Positions 5,277-6,596 of a DNA stretch of 6,596 nucleotides are shown here, piece by piece (positions within the stretch are counted from its first letter, which is position 1; the number at the start of each line of letters is the position of its first letter). The notes beneath the pieces are model-generated. The model was not told the DNA's origin. It was given only the letters and a program-made list of their open reading frames with translations, and searched no databases. Source of the stretch: Saprospiraceae bacterium (GTDB lineage Bacteria > Bacteroidota > Bacteroidia > Chitinophagales > Saprospiraceae). The DNA lies in the NCBI GenBank assembly GCA_023299965.1, contig JALZVN010000070.1, positions 1-6,596 of the forward strand. The letters are read 5' to 3'. The position numbers and the translations under genes are program-made.

Positions 5277-6419
5277 ATGCGATGCTTTAGAATACTTTGT
5301 TTGGTATTATTTGTCTGCTTCAGTCAATCTGTGGATGCTCAGACTGGTAACCCCTTTGATATGGAGCATAAAGCATCTTCATCAGAAAAGTGGGAAAAGC
5401 CCTTAGAAGTTTCACCCCCTGCCATTGAAACAAAGACAGAAAGTGCAAATCTATCTAATCAAGCTGCTACTACTATCACAAAGGATCAGGCTGCTACTAC
5501 TATCACAGAGGATACAGGTAATCCTTTTGAGATGGAAGATAAGGTCTCTACAACAGAGCAAGGCGAAGAATTTCAAGAAGTGTCATTGCCGGAAAAGCAA
5601 CCTGAAGTGGAGGATTTGATACAGTCTGAACCTACTGTTTTTGCCCCTTTAAAAGTAGAAGGAAACCCTTTTGATATTGGAAGTAAGTCTGAACCCGTAG
5701 TATCAATTAAGGCTCCTTCAAGTCCTGTAGTAAAGAAAAAAAGGAGAGTTGTAGGCAATACTGACAGTGCCAAGATCAATCGATTCAAACTGATATTGAC
5801 CATTATATTGTTGGTTGCCCTTGCATTGATATCTACCTTATTGAGGCACGTAATCCTCAAAGTCTTTGAAGGATTCAAGAGTGATAATTTGCTGAGAACT
5901 TACTTTAGAGTGTCTGGACGTAGGATTACTCCTCCAAATATGCTGTTGGAGCTATTTTTCATTTTAAATGCAAGTTTTACTGTCTTTCTACTATTGGAAT
6001 ATTATAATTACTTAGGAAATAGTCCATTTTTCGAATTTTTGGTGATTTTGCTGTTTCTACTAGTAGTAGTGTATGGAAAACATTTGCTGCTATTCATCAT
6101 AAAAGAGGTCTTTCCTATCAAGAAGGAAGTATCAGAGTACAACTTTACAATTAACGTGTTTTTGAGCGTTTTAGGCTTCATTTTGATGCCTTGTAACCTG
6201 ATTTTGGCTTATGCACCTGAGGCTATGGCGACTTTTACCCTCTATTTTGTTGGAGCTTCGACAAGCTTAGTCCTTGGTTTGTTGGCCTTTAGGTCACTAC
6301 TGATAGGTAGTAAATACCTAAGTACTAATAGATTTCATTTTTTTATGTACCTTTGCAGCGTGGAAATTGCACCCATATTTATACTATTCAAAGTAGTAAA
6401 AAATTATTTGGGAAGCTAG
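5277..6419 (+). CDS. DUF4271 integral-membrane protein with repetitive N-terminal region
   Basis: Inner-membrane protein of 380 aa and unknown function. Residues 1-21 look like a signal peptide (MRCFRILCLVLFVCFSQSVDA|Q). A low-complexity acidic region (~23-150) follows, with three [TE]GNPF[DE] motifs at 24-28, 81-85 and 129-133 and a tandem 9-residue repeat (QAATTIT[KE]D). A basic patch KKKRR (153-157) precedes about six transmembrane segments (~171-189, 222-242, 251-275, 291-313, 319-344, 354-374). The C-terminal FHFFMYLCSVEIAPIFILFK is the hallmark end of DUF4271, recognised from memory. ATG at 5277 is chosen because it starts directly at the signal peptide; in-frame ATGs at 5241 and 5250 would prepend charged residues. 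hemD follows by 27 bp in the same direction, a pairing I recall from other Bacteroidota, which suggests co-transcription and possibly a link to tetrapyrrole or envelope function. Confidence 0.83.
   Translation: MRCFRILCLVLFVCFSQSVDAQTGNPFDMEHKASSSEKWEKPLEVSPPAIETKTESANLSNQAATTITKDQAATTITEDTGNPFEMEDKVSTTEQGEEFQEVSLPEKQPEVEDLIQSEPTVFAPLKVEGNPFDIGSKSEPVVSIKAPSSPVVKKKRRVVGNTDSAKINRFKLILTIILLVALALISTLLRHVILKVFEGFKSDNLLRTYFRVSGRRITPPNMLLELFFILNASFTVFLLLEYYNYLGNSPFFEFLVILLFLLVVVYGKHLLLFIIKEVFPIKKEVSEYNFTINVFLSVLGFILMPCNLILAYAPEAMATFTLYFVGASTSLVLGLLAFRSLLIGSKYLSTNRFHFFMYLCSVEIAPIFILFKVVKNYLGS
5460..5513 (+). repeat. 27-bp tandem duplication inside the DUF4271 gene
   Basis: Two adjacent 27-bp units (5460-5486, 5487-5513) match at 25 of 27 positions and encode QAATTITKD and QAATTITED. 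The high identity compared with the diverged NPF motifs around them suggests a recent slippage duplication. It keeps the reading frame and lies in the predicted disordered segment, so it should be tolerated and may vary between strains. Confidence 0.85.
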
Positions 6420-6446
6420 TATTTAATCATCCATTATAAGTATTGA

Positions 6447-6596
6447 ATGTCAGCAAATGTTAAGTCTGTGGGGGAAAAATTAAAGAAAGTAAAAAGCATA
6501 CTCATATCTCAACCGAAGCCAGAACGTTCACCATTCTTTGCTTTAGAGGAGAAGTATGACCTTAAAATTGACTGGCGCCAGTTTATCCATGTTGAA
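6447..6596 (+). CDS. hemD: Uroporphyrinogen-III synthase, N-terminal part (cut by window edge)
   Basis: Only the first 50 codons are present and the frame is open to the edge. The start region reads MSANVKSVGEKLKKVKSILI, then SQPKPERSPFFALEEKYDLK, then IDWRQFIHVE. The S-Q-P-K-P-E...F..L...Y.LKIDWR.FIHVE pattern is that of Bacteroidota uroporphyrinogen-III synthases, recognised from memory. This cytoplasmic enzyme cyclises hydroxymethylbilane to uroporphyrinogen III with inversion of ring D in haem and sirohaem synthesis. ATG at 6447 is 27 bp after the DUF4271 stop, with no terminator-like hairpin between, so the two are probably one transcript. Active-site residues lie beyond the window and cannot be judged. 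Confidence 0.85.
   Translation, partial: MSANVKSVGEKLKKVKSILISQPKPERSPFFALEEKYDLKIDWRQFIHVE

Noticed and set aside
5573..5878. 101-codon leftward frame opposite the DUF4271 gene
   Set aside because: It is antisense to the low-complexity and first membrane segment of a well-supported gene; the apparent hydrophobicity mirrors that composition.

Overview
The window most likely comes from a free-living member of the Bacteroidota, probably of the Cytophagales/marine type. This rests on protein families rather than a database match. There is a C-terminal type IX secretion (T9SS type A) sorting domain, an integral-membrane DUF4271 protein next to a Bacteroidota-type uroporphyrinogen-III synthase, and a two-component pair of the RprX/RprY style. 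The DNA is moderately AT-rich, and Shine-Dalgarno sequences are largely absent before the starts, as is usual in this phylum.

Layout. Positions 1-94 hold no gene or clear signal. A secreted seven-repeat beta-propeller-like protein with a T9SS tail runs leftward (95-1690). Divergent from it is a rightward gene for an envelope-anchored TPR protein (1781-2797). A 282-bp gap between convergent genes (2798-3079) is not blank: it holds four inverted repeats and a nested outer pair in a locally GC-rich block, resembling a copy of an interspersed intergenic element. Next come a leftward OmpR-family response regulator (3080-3766) and its sensor kinase (3848-5107), whose upstream region has a likely promoter and an OmpR/PhoP-type direct repeat inside it. 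Divergent from the kinase is a rightward DUF4271 membrane protein (5277-6419) with a repetitive N-terminal region. It is followed after 27 bp by the first 50 codons of hemD (6447 to the window edge).

How the genes fit together. The kinase and regulator form one operon that probably controls itself, and possibly the divergent DUF4271-hemD unit, through the TTAACA-N5-TTAACA site. The T9SS cargo and TPR genes look like ordinary envelope genes sharing a short divergent promoter region. I see no phage, transposase, CRISPR, tRNA or rRNA. The least explained parts are the hairpin array at 2823-3009, the 33-bp promoter/operator overlap at 5165-5197, and the NPF[DE] repeat region of the DUF4271 protein. 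I found no clear sign of a wholly new biological system.
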